A stretch of 64,000 bases of DNA. Source: Trichoplax sp. H2 (taxonomy: Eukaryota > Placozoa > Uniplacotomia > Trichoplacea). The position numbers and the translations under genes were made by a program. Of this stretch, positions 1 through 16,650 are shown piece after piece (within the stretch, counting starts at the first letter, position 1; every line of letters starts with the position of its first letter). The notes below the pieces were generated by a model. The model ran no database searches. It was not told the DNA's origin and was given only the letters and a program-made list of their open reading frames with translations. The stretch spans positions 310,001-374,000 of the forward strand of contig NOWV01000003.1 in NCBI GenBank assembly GCA_003344405.1, written 5' to 3'.

Positions 1-670
1 TTATATTTAGATATATCTACAGTCTGTTCGCTCTACATTCAAATATGGCTTACTACATTTAGTTATTACAGTCCTCACTATTTTCTACAATCATCTGCTA
101 TTCTATAACCTGTTATGGCATATGTTGTATCTAATCCTACAATCACGTTCTCTGCATGTGTTCTAATGCCATAGCTATAAATACCGCCGTTTTCTACCTT
201 ATTTGTTAAGTTGCATTATTGGTCACAGTTAGTATTCACACTTTACTCACGGCAGCTACCACGCTGATCTACCGTAACTATCACACTGTACGTAACTACT
301 ATCTACAATAAAGTATCCTCTTTGCTTAAGCTCCTTGTGCAATTCTTTGCATGGTAACTAAAACCACATTATCTGACTCTTCGAACCCTCCATCACATCT
401 AAGATCTTTGAGACTTCGATATTGCCTTATTTACATCTTCTAATACCTGTAAATCGCCTATCTTTTATCCATATATTATAATGAAGCTGATACAGAAATT
501 AGGCTGTGATCACACGATTTTCTATATCTTCTATCCATTCCTATCTGTCTTACTCTTGCTTCAGTTATGATTATGAATTGCCAATATAGTATTATGTTAT
601 CAACTGTTATAACGATTTAATACCGTAAATCTCTAAATTGGATAGTGAATTAATACGGATTAAATTTTAG
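1..670. other. No recognised exon; probable intron of the PITPNM-like gene
   Basis: I see no convincing exon here. The stretch ends in a TTTTAG acceptor at 661-670 directly before the first recognised PITPNM exon. It is therefore most simply an intron, with the preceding exons (the N-terminal PITP domain) outside the window. Confidence 0.5.
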
Positions 671-3600
671 GTATGCATGGTGTGTGATTCTATGGGAGCA
701 ATCATCGCCTATGACGCTTTAATTAATAATGCTAATCCTTCTCAAGTATCATCGACGGATGCCAGCCCTAGAACACCATCGATTATACCTACCGTTACCA
801 TTGAATCTACATGCTCAAGTCCATCAAAAGTATCGTCCAGTTTTAGCCAAATGGAAATCTCTTGTGATGCAAGTTATGCTTCGAAACACAGAATGAGATA
901 TAACAGTGATAGTGGTTTACCAAGACATGATTGGTACTTTCAATCTGGCTATTCAAATAATCATCTTGGGTCTAGTAACCAGTCGGGAGAGTGCAGTTAC
1001 GCATTAAATAGCGATGGTAAAATAACAAAGATACCGGGTAAAATTGGTAGTTCTCGAAGTTCCATATCAAGAACGAGTTATTCCAGTCAATGTGGCGAAG
1101 TTTATTTCAGTTTCGATGTTGCTGACTTCTTTATGCTTGGTTCACCAATTGCCATGATCTTGATTATGCGGATATTAAAGCAACGTTCAATGACCGATAA
1201 CGGTATTCGAGTTTTAATTTGTATTATATGTATTACGCACAATTTAAGTAAATGTATTATTACTTGTCCTTTTATAATACTTTTCGTCTACATTGTTCAT
1301 GCAGTTCACTAACTTTGATTATATGTTTTGATTAGTTCCTGGCTGTACTCTATTGCGACGCCCTCCTTGTGATCAAGTTTATAATCTATTTTATCCAATA
1401 GATCCTATTGCTGAACGATTGGAACCTGTACTGTTAGGACAGTTTTCTAATATACCATCTATCAGTGTAGTTCGTTTTCAACAATATCCTTTAGGCAACG
1501 GAAAGTTACATTATTTTAAGGATGCTGTTTTTGATAATTCTCAACTATTTTGGCCCCCTACTGTTAATCAATCGATAAATAACCAATCACCTGTTATGCA
1601 GTCTGAGATGACTTCTGAAAAAGGTGCGTCAATATTAAATCAGGATTATCGCCATAGTGAAATACCAAAACGTTCAGATGAACCTTCATCTTTTGATATT
1701 CTCTCCAATAGTAAGTGAGAACTATAATTATTCGCTTACGGACGTAATAGCCCCAATTAGATTATAGCTACTAAGTGAAATCAATTTTTGAAAATCAGTT
1801 TTAACTAGGTGGTGGGGAAATAAACGCCTAGACTACGCTCTTGATTGCCCAAAATCGTTATTCGGGTTTCCAGAGACAGCAATTCCTCACATGTTACATT
1901 CAAGTTATTGGGAATCCTACGATGCTGTGGCTATGATTATTCGTCAAGTTAGCGCCAACATTTATTATTACTAATTCTATCAAATTATAAAATAAAATGC
2001 AAGCTCAATCCTTAGTATCTACAAAGGGAATATGAAATCAATTTTTAGCATAGTTAAAGTTTATATTGGTCAAACAATATGGTCCATTTTTTATAGATAT
2101 TACATGGTAATGGAATTGAAAGCCTGCGAAGAAGTGACCATAGAGCGGAATCATTTTCGTTTACGCCTTCTTATCCAACCGAAAAGTGGCTAAAAAAGAG
2201 GTCTAATGTTAAAGTGATGGTGAGCTTGTTATAGAATAAAACATATATAATATCATTTTACTCAGACATGCATTTAATATTTTCATCCAAATTTAAGAAT
2301 GTAACTGCCAATCATCGAGGCTCGGACATAGTAGTTTTGGAGAGTAAACCACAGTATATAGTTAGTAAATTTGTTTACGGACCTTTGGACATGGTTTCGC
2401 TAACAGGAGAAAAAGTAAATTTACAGTATGATAATATTACATTTAGCAGCTAGCATCAGATATAATTCAATGTTTTAAAATAGCGGGTCGATTCACTAAA
2501 AACTTTGTTAGGTGGATATTTATATCAAAGTCAAAGGAAATTGGGAGTTTTATGATACGGTTATTACTGGTAATCAAGGTAAAATAAAATATACTTTACC
2601 GATGGAACAACAGTTAGGATTAGGTACATTTCCTGTTAAAGCAGTGGTAAGGTATGATATTAATTTATGAGATACCAATAGTAATACACTTAAGCAATTT
2701 TTTTTCAACTAATCAATTCCTATTCCATTAATATCCATTATCAAAGAGGTGATCATACCGTAGCAGATAGCACCTTATTTGTTATTCCACCCGAAACTGA
2801 AGTGGTAGTCTTTAGCATTGACGGGTCGTTCACTGCAAGTGTTTCACTTCGTGGTAAAGATCCAAAGTTGAAACCTGGTGCCGTCGATGTTGTTCGGTGA
2901 GAAAAATAATTTATAATTTATTAGTATATACTAATTACTACGATAGTTAACAAATTACTGCGCTAAGCTAGCGTAGAATTGATGGAGAATTAGTGTAAAT
3001 GTAATCTGAATTTATATAGTATTCAAAATTTCGTAGCAATACCATAGTTTTATTAATTGTAGCGTTAGCGAATATTGACAGATGCATCTGCTGTAGTCTG
3101 CTAGAAATTGATTTATTTTTGGCAGTTTATTCTGCGTATGCTAGCTATAAATTAAGGCTACTCACATATGTTTGAAACATCAGTAAATATTAGATCTCCT
3201 ACATGTTCTCCTCGAATTCTTACCTCTAAAAACTTTAGTAATCGCTCAATTAATAACATTACTGATCTTTTAAATTGTAACTGCCTTCGATAAAAAGTTT
3301 ATTCTATTTTTACGCTATCTCACATTACCATGAATGATAAACAATAGTTGTGCATATACAATGCACGTATATATTTTAATACCATTTATTTTAATGATAT
3401 TAATGAAGATTCACAATATAAACAGGCATTGGCAAGATCTAGGATATCTCATAGTTTATGTTACAGGAAGACCAGAAATGCAAAAGAATAGGATCATGGC
3501 CTGGCTAACAGCTCATAATTTCCCGTTTGGTATCGTTTCTTTTTCTGATGGAATATCACCCGATCGTACGAAATATAAACTATCATTCTTGAAGTATTTG

Positions 3601-4254
3601 ACTATGGAGGTATGATTTATCATGATTCGGCTAATACTATAATAATCTTATTACCTTAGAGAATGATAAGATATTAATCTTTAACTGTATAAATGCTTTT
3701 GCATAGGTTAAAATCACGATTCATGTTGCTTATGGTTCACCTAAAGATATTGCCACATATAAAGAAATTGGATTAGCGCCACATCAAATCTATATTGTCA
3801 GTAAGAAAGCCAAGAAGAAATATAGTGTACAAGTAAGTAGAAGATTTTAATGCTTATCTTTGATTAATTAATTAACTGTTTTCATGTATTATTGATTTAC
3901 AGATTGAAGCTATTGATACTGTTGCTGCTATCTAGTGTTTGTATGTTAACTTTGAATAATTTTATTATTTACCAGTTTATCATTGATGGCTACGCGCAAC
4001 ATCTAATGGATTTAGCATCCGTATCATCGTCGAGGCCAGCAGTGGGTCGTGGTAGAATTGTTGCAAGTCGAAGTCGTTTTAGCTTACCTAACAGCGGCAT
4101 TACTAATAAATTTGATGGTTCAACCTTAGAATCTTTTAGAAACATAACAAGGAGCCGGTATAGGGCAGATTCAGACACCAAAAATTATAAAGCTAACGAT
4201 CAGAGAAATAGTAAAAATGTCTCAAAGTATTATTCTATTGAAACTGTTGTATGA
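671..4254 (+). CDS. PITPNM: PITPNM/RdgB membrane-associated phosphatidylinositol transfer protein, 3' part (DDHD + LNS2)
   Basis: This is the C-terminal half of a PITPNM/RdgB protein, which moves phosphatidylinositol and phosphatidic acid at ER-plasma membrane contacts. The exons are 671-1202 (or ending 1184), 1336-1710, 1799-1947, 2097-2219, 2298-2414, 2512-2651, 2747-2896, 3426-3609, 3707-3832 and 3976-4254, all phase-consistent. The DDHD domain shows DVADFFMLGSPIAM, CDQVYNLFYPIDPIAERLEP and the WWGNKRLDYAL block. The LNS2 domain follows with NVTANHR, FVYGPLDMVSLTGEKV, VVVFSIDGSFTASVS, HWQDLGYLIVYVTGRP and NFPFGIVSFSDG. LNS2 lacks the lipin DxDxT catalytic motif, as expected for PITPNM. The N-terminal PITP domain is outside the window. 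The last exon encodes a basic Ser/Arg-rich tail like that of animal PITPNM1/2. The family call is certain. The paralogue number (1, 2 or 3) cannot be assigned. Confidence 0.93.
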
Positions 4255-4301
4255 TTATTAATACTTCAACCTATTTGTGTTCGTAGCGTAGTCTCTATCT
4301 A

Positions 4302-4307
4302 AATAAA
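4302..4307 (+). terminator. Poly(A) signal of the PITPNM-like gene
   Basis: AATAAA lies about 50 bases after the stop codon of the PITPNM-like reading frame, a normal distance for a polyadenylation signal. Use is inferred. Confidence 0.5.
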
Positions 4308-5952
4308 AATGCTGGAAATTTATCTTTTTAAGACAAGCCTTTATATTGACAAAAAGGATAATTTATGTTGACTTGTGCTAAACTGACTAGCGATTAGCTT
4401 GTTGCTATGCTATTGCTTTCAAATTTAAATTTTTTTGATCATATTACTGTTGGCTCGGCTATGCTTATGCAAATCAAATAAAAATGATTTAGATTGATAA
4501 ATCTTCATCAGTTGGCATTAAGAAAATTGCATCTTCAATGCCTTCATTGCGGTTACTGTAAGCCAAACTTTGCATCTTTTGGAGGCTTCCTAATTTTCCC
4601 ACATCGTTTAATAATTTAACTTACTATATTCATTACTCTTGGCTCTATATACCGTAGTGCTGCAGTAACATCAGAGTCTCTTGCTTTAAGAATGTTAATG
4701 AAAGAGGTTAAATGATTTTTTGAGTTAGCTGCATCAACTTGAATGACATACAGTAACAGTATACTATCGATTAATGCTATATGGGAATATACTCGATTCG
4801 CTTTTCAATAGAGATACAATTAAAGCAAATTTCGGGAAGCCGTTAGTCAAAAGAACTTATTTACAGTAGTATGGGAAATGGGTTAATTCTTAGGAACAAC
4901 AATATCACAATTATGGTCAGTGTGACATGAGGACAGGTAAGAAAGAACTGAATTTCATTTAAAACTGCTCGATGCTTATCCAAATGAAATTTAATTAATC
5001 AAAATAAGAAAATATACGTTGATTAAGTGGATATTACAGTGAAAAATTCGTCATCTAATATTGATACAGCAGAACCTAGAACACATTCCAGTATCTAGCA
5101 AAACTAGGGTATAAGATATGCTAGTAAAATATGCAAATTTAAAAAAATTCTATGATGATAATAAGTTAAAAATGCAAGGATTCTCTAATGAGCAACCCAA
5201 ATACCATAGATTTTTTATTCATAAGGATACCTTACTTCATTTTGCTACAGTGCTTAATGCTTAACAGCAGTAATTACGAAAATATAAAACTTTCCAGGGG
5301 TATCAACTAGTGTTAATCGGGTAACAATCTAGGAATTGCCTGTCTGACTTTTAGAGATTCCGTACAACAAGAAGGCAGTTTTTATCATTTAGAACGTAAT
5401 TCAATATTATACAGTAGCAACAGCAGATTGTAGCAGTAGGTAAAAAACTAAGGCATTGCTCATATGTTACGACCTCGATTATGAAATAAATATTCAGACT
5501 ACCTGCATATTTGAAGATATCATGTGAAAAGGCATAAAATATTTGAAAGTTACACACATATTCCTAATAAAAGCTATGCAGGTGTCCGCAGCTCAACACC
5601 TCTTACATACTGGAAGCATGACATTTCTCATCCAATAGAAAATTAATAATTTTTTCATTTGTCGAAGTCTATAGATTAATATAGTTTGAATTATAAATGT
5701 TAATTAGTTAAGCATTAACGTAGAACTAGAAACTAGAAAAGATTTTGGTAGATTTTCAGAGCATAGAATTTCTATAATGAGGTGGATGACGACAATGTCT
5801 TGGGCGTAAAATTGTACAGAAGTATCGATAAGTAAAAATATATTTTCCTGCTTCTGCTACCTCGTATCTTTACTAATAAAATCAATTTAGAACTGAGCTT
5901 ATCCTTTTTACAAGGCACGTGCCGATAGCGTTCAGATACTCGCAGTTATCGA
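4308..5952. other. Intergenic, between the converging PITPNM-like and NCBP3 genes
   Basis: AT-rich sequence with scattered short open frames, none with recognisable similarity or splice context. No pentamer-repeat cluster is present, unlike the divergent gene spacers. It should contain both 3' UTRs. Confidence 0.6.
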
Positions 5953-8606
5953 TTATTCATCATTTATGATCTCGACAGTCAAAGATGACCGATTATTTAG
6001 CGCGAGATATGTTTCATTTTTACGCCGATTCTTCAGAAGTAATCGCAGATCCGTTCTTTTTAGTTTATTTTCATCTTCTTCATCAGCTCTCATTCGCATC
6101 CGTTTTATTCTGGGTTCATCTACTTCCATGGCTTCATCATTTTCCTTGATATCAGGATTATCCTTACAGTCTTGGCCAGAGTCAACAACATCCATTTCAT
6201 CCTTGTCAATAGCGATATCTGGCGAACATAATTTCTCTTGTCCTTTCTGATTTCTTCGTTTCCTATAGATATTTAAAAGTTATGATTCGCCCATCGATAC
6301 TATAAATTGATCGAGAGAGTGTAATATCCTTTCACCTTGATTGGGTAACGATACCCTTTCTACTTCCTATGAACAGCGAGGAAATAAATTACTATTAAAT
6401 TCTGAAGTATGCAACTGTAAAATGCAATATAAATTGAATAAATTAGTTAGTCGTTCTACTGTAAAAAGTTTAATTACCGTGTTGGTTTGGATTGCCGTAT
6501 TTTAAGTAGTAGTTGCTATACTTTGCGATACCTTTGATTTTTTTATCATCTGGATCGAAGTTTGTGACGAGTTAATATAAGAATAACAACAACAGCAATA
6601 TTGAAATAACTTTCAAAATAATTGCGTTATTTACTTATTGTAGCGTAACGAATAAGTAATAACTTCGCTTTTGAACAAGGTTCTCCAAACCTCCACTGTA
6701 GCTTATCATCTAGAAACGCATTCAATGGTATAGCAACAAAATAAATACAGGTCAAAAGAGTATTAAAGATTATTTTCAGTACCAAATTGCGACATTTCAC
6801 AAATCACGAATACTAATGAATAAAAAACCAAGTCACCGGTAGAAGCAGCTATATTACGATGATCTCGAATGACAATCGATTGTTTAAGCGAGATTTCTTG
6901 ACTTCTAGCACTAAATGCTCGCTTGGCTGTATTTTCATCATCCCAAATAACATTGCCTTTATAATAATTACATAATAATTAATACGGTAAATCTTTATTA
7001 TTGTGTATCTAGGCGTCCATGACGCTTGCAAGCTGTAGGATTTCGATAGCAGCATAACGATATGTAATATTTTATGGTACAATGGCCTTCTAAATCGATT
7101 AGATTAGCTTTATTTCGTGATTTTATTCGCTCTTGTTGCTTAATATGTAATTCGTTAATACAGCTCTCAGTTCACCAAAACTTCTGTGCTTACTTACAAG
7201 AAGAATCGTTAATCCATTCAATACTACCCGGGGGAAATTTTTCGAAATAGCGGATAACATCTTTAGTGCTCATTTCGTCGGTTCCGTGAAGATGTAGAGC
7301 GTTCAGTCGGATATCGCCTTCGATTTTATAACTAATAACAAAATTATCGGTAATAAACGGTGGCAGCTTAAAGCGTAAATTGAAATATAACTACTATATT
7401 AGCATTTAGGGTAAAGGTACAATTATAAAACATAAATAATTACCATTTTGTATCTTTTATCCAATGAAACTATTGAGAAACTGACATACGAATATAAGAT
7501 ATGAATTAATCATAGCTAAATATACGTATGTTACCTTGGCAATTCTAATTCGCTGCAGCTTTCGATTTCCGCATCTTCTTTATTTATTCTGTTCTGTGAA
7601 TCAGTAGGACCGAATCGCAGAAACCTTTCATTCTTTTTTTGTTCTAAGTCTTCCTGCTTAATTTTCTCGGTTTGGTCAGCCTCAACTAAATTCTGACATC
7701 GTAGACCAAATCTTAGAGCTCGTTGTTTTCTTTTATGATCTTCCTCCTGACGTCAAAATGGAATGGTTAGTCTTAACATTCCTTAGAATCCGACTTAATT
7801 ATTTGGTGTATTCCTATCTTCTATCTTACATAAGACAACTGCCAATCATCATACTAGTGGTAAGCGAGAGTAAGACTAAAGAAGAGAACTTTAACTATAA
7901 AATTGCCGAAGCCGAAGGTATGGCTAATACTATAGATATGCAAAATGTTGCACATGGAGATAAGACACATACACCTAACAAATTTATGTATCACCACCAT
8001 AGACTAACCTCAGTGGTGACGTCAAATCCCGTAATAAAATTGCCATATAAATTCTGATGGGTCGGATCTGATACCTGTATCCCAGAACGATATCTTAAAT
8101 AAATAGCAATCTCCTACAGTACAAATACTGTACTAATGTTACAGCCATAGTGATCATAAGATTACATATTCCGTATCTGCTGGGTTGTCTCAGTTTATCA
8201 TTATGAATCAAGCCAATCGTGTGTAGACAATCAGTGAGTGGACGATAATTATAATTATAAAGTGTAACACGTTAAAACAGGGGCCCGCTAATTAATCTGT
8301 ATTTTTGTGCTGAAGCATGGATTAGCTAATTAGTAATCTATGGTTGCAGTCTTTCACATAAGACAACCTTTAGCAGCTATCATAGAACGGATACGCGTAG
8401 ATATTGCATGCGTAAACGCATAAATCAAGCAGGCGAGTTAAAAGAATGATTTGTATAGTACAGACTATATTATAGCACCTTATATTGAGGATTTACTTCT
8501 AAATCAATTTCTGAAAACGAAATTTCTGCCTTTTGTAGGTTAGAGTGGCTTGTTTCTTGACTTTTAGCCATGAATGAAGGGTGATCGTCAACGTCAATAT
8601 AATCAA
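5953..8606 (-). CDS. NCBP3: Nuclear cap-binding protein subunit 3
   Basis: This is an orthologue of NCBP3 (C17orf85), which binds the mRNA cap with NCBP1 as an alternative cap-binding complex and acts in mRNA export. The exons, 5' to 3', are 8606-8479, 7746-7535, 7331-7198, 6956-6837, 6709-6635, 6549-6478, 6366-6336 and 6262-5953. All junction phases match. An RALRFGL helix precedes the RRM-like cap-binding domain, which reads LNALHLHGTDEMSTKDV, then FEKFPPGSIEWINDSSC across to NVIWDDENTAKRAF; human NCBP3 has WLDE at that site. After it come WRFGEPCSKAKLLLIRYAT, DDKKIKGIAKYSNYYLKYG and NPNQHGSRKGIVTQSRKRR, all characteristic of the family. The end is acidic and then basic (RMRMRADEEDENK). A start at ATG 8571 gives 348 aa. 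The frame stays open to a good TTTTACAG acceptor at 8607, so a short upstream coding exon is possible. It is about half the human length because the long C-terminal low-complexity region is reduced. Confidence 0.9.
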
Positions 8607-9252
8607 CTGTAAAATTAAAATTGAAAGAAAGTAATAAAAATAATAAAAATTCTAGTATTCTTTTGATCTCTAGCTTCTCAGGTACAGTTGATACTTGACA
8701 GCAAGCAGTCTACAGTAATATTGTACTGTACTGTACTGAAGCAGTTCGTTTGTACAGTACAGGAAAGGTCTGTGAAAATGATATGTCTCACCGCGAAATC
8801 GATACTGTATTCACTAGACTGTGAGAAATAACCCAAAACATGACATACTGTACGGTACTGTTAGGCCAGCCAGGGGCTGCAGATTCCATAAACGAACCCT
8901 CAGTTGTACAGTACAGTACTACAATACTATACTGTACTGTACTGTACACTGTACAGTTGCAATCGTGTGGTAATCCTTGTTTACCATATTATTTTACTGT
9001 TTACAGCAGATGGCATAGTAGTAGATATTTCGTTCGGGATAGTTCACGATAACGTAAATGTACCGTTAGATTAGATTAATTATTATAATTACGATTATAG
9101 TTTTATAGTTATCTATACAACCGAGTAAGATTTTAAAATGTGGTAGTGCAGTGTTAGGTAAAATATTATATTATAGTAATTAAGTTTATCAGAATGTCAA
9201 AGACAGTATTTGACTCACTGTATAGTACAGTATAAGAGGATAATAAACTGTT
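8607..9252. promoter_or_regulatory. Divergent promoter region between NCBP3 and the F-box gene
   Basis: This 0.65-kb spacer separates NCBP3 (leftward) from the F-box/LRR gene (rightward) and must hold both promoters. It contains a dense cluster of TACTGTAC/GTACAGTAC units at about 8690-8960. No TATA box is obvious in a fixed place. Promoter function is inferred from position only. Confidence 0.5.
8690..8960. repeat. Palindromic GTACT/AGTAC pentamer-repeat cluster 1
   Basis: Repeated units such as TTGTACTGTACTGTACTG, CAGTTGTACAGTACAGTACT and ACTGTACTGTACTGTACACT fall within about 270 bases. The unit is a 5-base GTACT whose reverse complement is AGTAC. Head-to-head arrays therefore form palindromes of the GTACTGTACAGTAC kind that could extrude hairpins. 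The cluster lies wholly inside the NCBP3/F-box divergent spacer. Confidence 0.85.
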
Positions 9253-11556
9253 ATGAGTCAGTTAACATTTGTATCGAAGACTGTACTACAAGACTTACCT
9301 GATGACGTGCTCCTGTCCATTTTTACTTATTTTTCTCATGGAGAATTATGCCAGATAATCGGTTGTGTTTGTAGGCATTGGCACTCGCTATCACGAGATC
9401 CCTGTCTATGGAAACATATTAACTTATCGAATTATAGTCATTCAATGACTTATCAAGCTATCAAGACTGCATGTCACTATTTTCGGACTGCCTATTCCCT
9501 TAAACTACCATGTTACGATTGTTTTAAAGACGATAACCTTGTTTCAATTGTCCGTTTCTGCCCTACATTATATAAGATTGATTGTTCTTTTTGTGTAGCT
9601 ATCACCTGCCAGGCAATTGTAAGCTTAGTTGATTGCTGTCCAAATCTTATTGATATAAATTTAGAAGGTTCAAACATTAAAGATCGTGCCGTACAGGTTA
9701 TGTCAAAGCTGAAACTTAGGTCAATCAATCTGTCTCATTGCACTAGATTGACAGATGAAAGTTTATACCTGCTAGGAAACGGTAATTGAAATGTTTAATA
9801 ATTAATTATCACACATGATGGACGTTTTTTTAGAAATATATTATCTAGACTCAGTTCTTTTCATGTGCTTTTTAGCTTTATCGCGTTCACTATTCATTGC
9901 TCAGTCTGCTTTTATAGAAGTAGTCTCAACATAGGCGCACTATACTCTATTTAACCATTTAACTATGGAAGTTATTTTTGAACTCATAAATTTACAAGTT
10001 TTTATTTATATAATCTTGATTACCGATGTCATTAACTAATTATACTAATTGATTACGTATATGATTAATTTGCAAGTAGTAAATTGGAAGGCTATAATGA
10101 TTATGCAACTATCGTGAACGAAGATACTTTTTATTCTATAGGTTATAGTTACTTGGAAATCGTTAATTTGGATGGCATTGAATTCAACCAGTCAGCTGTC
10201 ATATATTTCATCGCATTATGCAAAGATCGAATAAAATCTATTTGTATAGATGGCGCTAATCTCTCAGATTTCGCTTTAGAATTTATTTCTCATTGTAAAT
10301 TGCTACATAAATTAGATATTTCTTTTTGTGATCAGATGACAAGTGCTGCTCTTTACCACCTTAGGGTAAGCGAGAAGAATGCATTGTTTATTGCGTAAAT
10401 ATAAGCTTAAGATATCGCTTATAGTAAGCCAATGGAATACAGTAAATTAATTGGTTAATGCATACCTTAATATCGTGCATATTTATCTATTATTTCTTAA
10501 GGGCTAGAGACATAAATATCTACAGTTCGTTGTATATATATTACGACTGCTGATAATTCCATTACAAGTTAATAATCATGACAATGATAAACAGAAATTA
10601 ATCTTAAATATTATAATGGGGTCTTTTTTATAATTTAAACTGTACCTCGACGTAATACTGTATAATAAACTTTTTATACATAGGCACTGAAAGATTTAAG
10701 ATCTTTGCGATTGAAGAAGGGTCATAATTTTACAAATGATGCATTAAATGACTTATTCAATTACGTAATACTTACCCGTAACATTCACTGGTCGTGTCAC
10801 ATTACATTGCTAGACTTAACTGAGTGCAGCCAATTAGATAATAATGGATTACATTCTATAGCAGCAAAGTAAGTTATCAATCAAAATACTGTAATAATAC
10901 AATCGTGATTCGCGCGTTACAACAATTTTAATTACTAGCTTTGAGGCGATACTTTATGATACTGTAGGTGTACATCATGACTGATTCGATAGAACTTTTC
11001 ACTTTATTCTAAATGTCTCAGCTGTCCTCAACTAAAAGAATTAAATTTGTCATGGTGTTGGAATATTAGTGATACAGGTGTTGATTATATCTTAAGGATG
11101 TGCAGGTATGCAATAATTAATTTCTATAGTGCTATACAATGAAATAGCGCGTTATTTTCAAAGTGGCTTAATTTATATGAGTTAAATCTATCTGAAGTTT
11201 TCGTATTTATTTTCTGTTCTACTACCTGAAACTAAATACCGCCCTTTTACTTCGCGACGATTTTCAGATTATTGGTTTCAGTAATACTAATTGGATTGCA
11301 TCAAATTACCTGTAACAACTTAGTTGATGCTCCTTCTTTTTGGAAGTATCTTAAGTTTTTAAATTTAACATGCTGTAATTCCGTAAGTATAATAGTGCAG
11401 TGCGGCTGGCTATCTTAAAATCAGCTTTTCGATTCAGCTAACATGACTGATTTTTGATAGGTAAAAGATTCAGTTGTTAAAGAGCTAGCCAGAAATATGA
11501 AAAATCTGTTAATCATTGACTATTATGGAGAGAGAATTGATCTTATGCAGCCTTAA
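9253..11556 (+). CDS. F-box/leucine-rich-repeat protein
   Basis: This is a 427-aa F-box plus LRR protein, a likely substrate receptor of an SCF (SKP1-CUL1-F-box) ubiquitin ligase. The exons are 9253-9781, 10091-10365, 10684-10868, 11022-11105, 11268-11382 and 11461-11556, with consistent phases and a start at ATG 9253. The F-box occupies roughly residues 10-55 (LQDLPDDVLLSIFTYFSHG, then CRHWHSLSRDPCLWKHINLS). The rest is LRRs of the cysteine-containing F-box class, seen as repeats of the LKELNLSWCWNISDTGVDYI and LHKLDISFCDQMTSAAL kind. The acceptor of exon 2 (...GGAAG at 10090) is weak, so its exact start may shift. I cannot match it confidently to one vertebrate FBXL, so no symbol is given. 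It is head to head with NCBP3. Confidence 0.88.
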
Positions 11557-12341
11557 GTGAAGTTAACTTAATGTAATCAACTTAAAGAAAAGTATGTGAT
11601 ACTCGCTTACTTTAGCATAAAGGAAATGATTTAGTCTACGTATGTTATTCCATTATTGAACTTAAAAATGTCTAAAGCATCAGATTAAAATTCTGAAATC
11701 TTGCATTGTCGTATTTGAGAGCCTGTTTTGAGTCAGTGTAGTTACTAAATGTCAGTAGTTGTTACTGTTTAAAAATAATTTATGATGGGAATTAACGTAA
11801 CAACTTTCTTGAGAGTGTTACGTATGCAGTGATTGAGAAACCATCAATTATATGTAAATACTACTGATGCAAATGTAATATTCGTACTTATTAAGGAGAA
11901 TTTACGGTCCTATCAGCTCTAGTGGCCAAGAGCTAGGATTAGTTATTTGTTTACTTATGGCAATTTCTTATTATGCATTACTGGTATATTCATTTTAATT
12001 ATTGTTTTATTAGCGAATTGAAAATTTCATTCAGTTTTTGAAAGAAGATCAATTTAATCGGATTAAATTAACTCTTACGCGTATTTATTGTTTGCCTGTA
12101 CCTTGAACTTTACTCTTAAAAGAATTACTAGCTGTTAGTATAACTTAAGACAGATCTCGAAATTTAAGTATATTTCCTCCAATTTCATGTTATAGGTAGT
12201 AATTTTAGTATGACGTATGACGTACTAAAGATGCGAGTGCTGACAAGAGTAATAAAAATGTTTCGTATCCATGTCTATGTCAGGATTACGATGCGTTAGT
12301 CGCTGAAAGCCTATCTAATATCATGCACATATCTTAAAACT
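11557..12341. other. Intergenic, between the converging F-box and ASL genes
   Basis: AT-rich 0.8-kb spacer carrying both 3' ends. I see no exon, RNA gene or repeat array in it. Confidence 0.6.
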
Positions 12342-16300
<3,959 letters not shown>

Positions 16301-16379
16301 GCTGTATTCAATTTATCGTATTCAAGTAATATAGGTCCAGTAAGCAAGTATTGAACAAGAAAGGCTAAATGCAGATGTC

Positions 16380-16650
16380 AAATACAGTGCTACAGTACAT
16401 CTAATTTGGTAAATCTGATTGATTTATACTGTACTGTACTGTACTGTACAGTACAATATGGTCGCTATACAGTACATTGTACTGTACAGTACTGTAATCG
16501 TCATCCGTCTGCCCCATACTGTACTGTAGTACTGTACAGTACAGTAATACGATACTGTAACAATACTGTACAGTACAGTACTTTGATCTTTTGTCGATCG
16601 GCTTAATTGAAGTACTGTACTGTACTGTACAAGTGTACAGTACAGGACAG
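16380..16650. repeat. Palindromic GTACT/AGTAC pentamer-repeat cluster 2, upstream of ASL
   Basis: Long runs such as ACTGTACTGTACTGTACTGT turn directly into ACAGTAC, with several palindromic GTACTGTACAGTAC junctions in about 270 bases. The cluster begins about 80 bases upstream of the ASL initiator codon. Open frames on both strands here (Tyr-Cys-Thr-Val rich) are translations of the repeat, not genes. Confidence 0.88.

Noticed and set aside
5966-6250. 94-codon + strand frame, Ser/Phe/Arg-rich
   Set aside because: Antisense shadow of the last NCBP3 exon, whose acidic/basic coding sequence is conserved on the other strand.
7758-8057. 99-codon + strand frame with a hydrophobic start
   Set aside because: Lies inside the NCBP3 intron 7747-8478. 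It has no family similarity or splice context, and the residue mix is that expected of AT-rich DNA.
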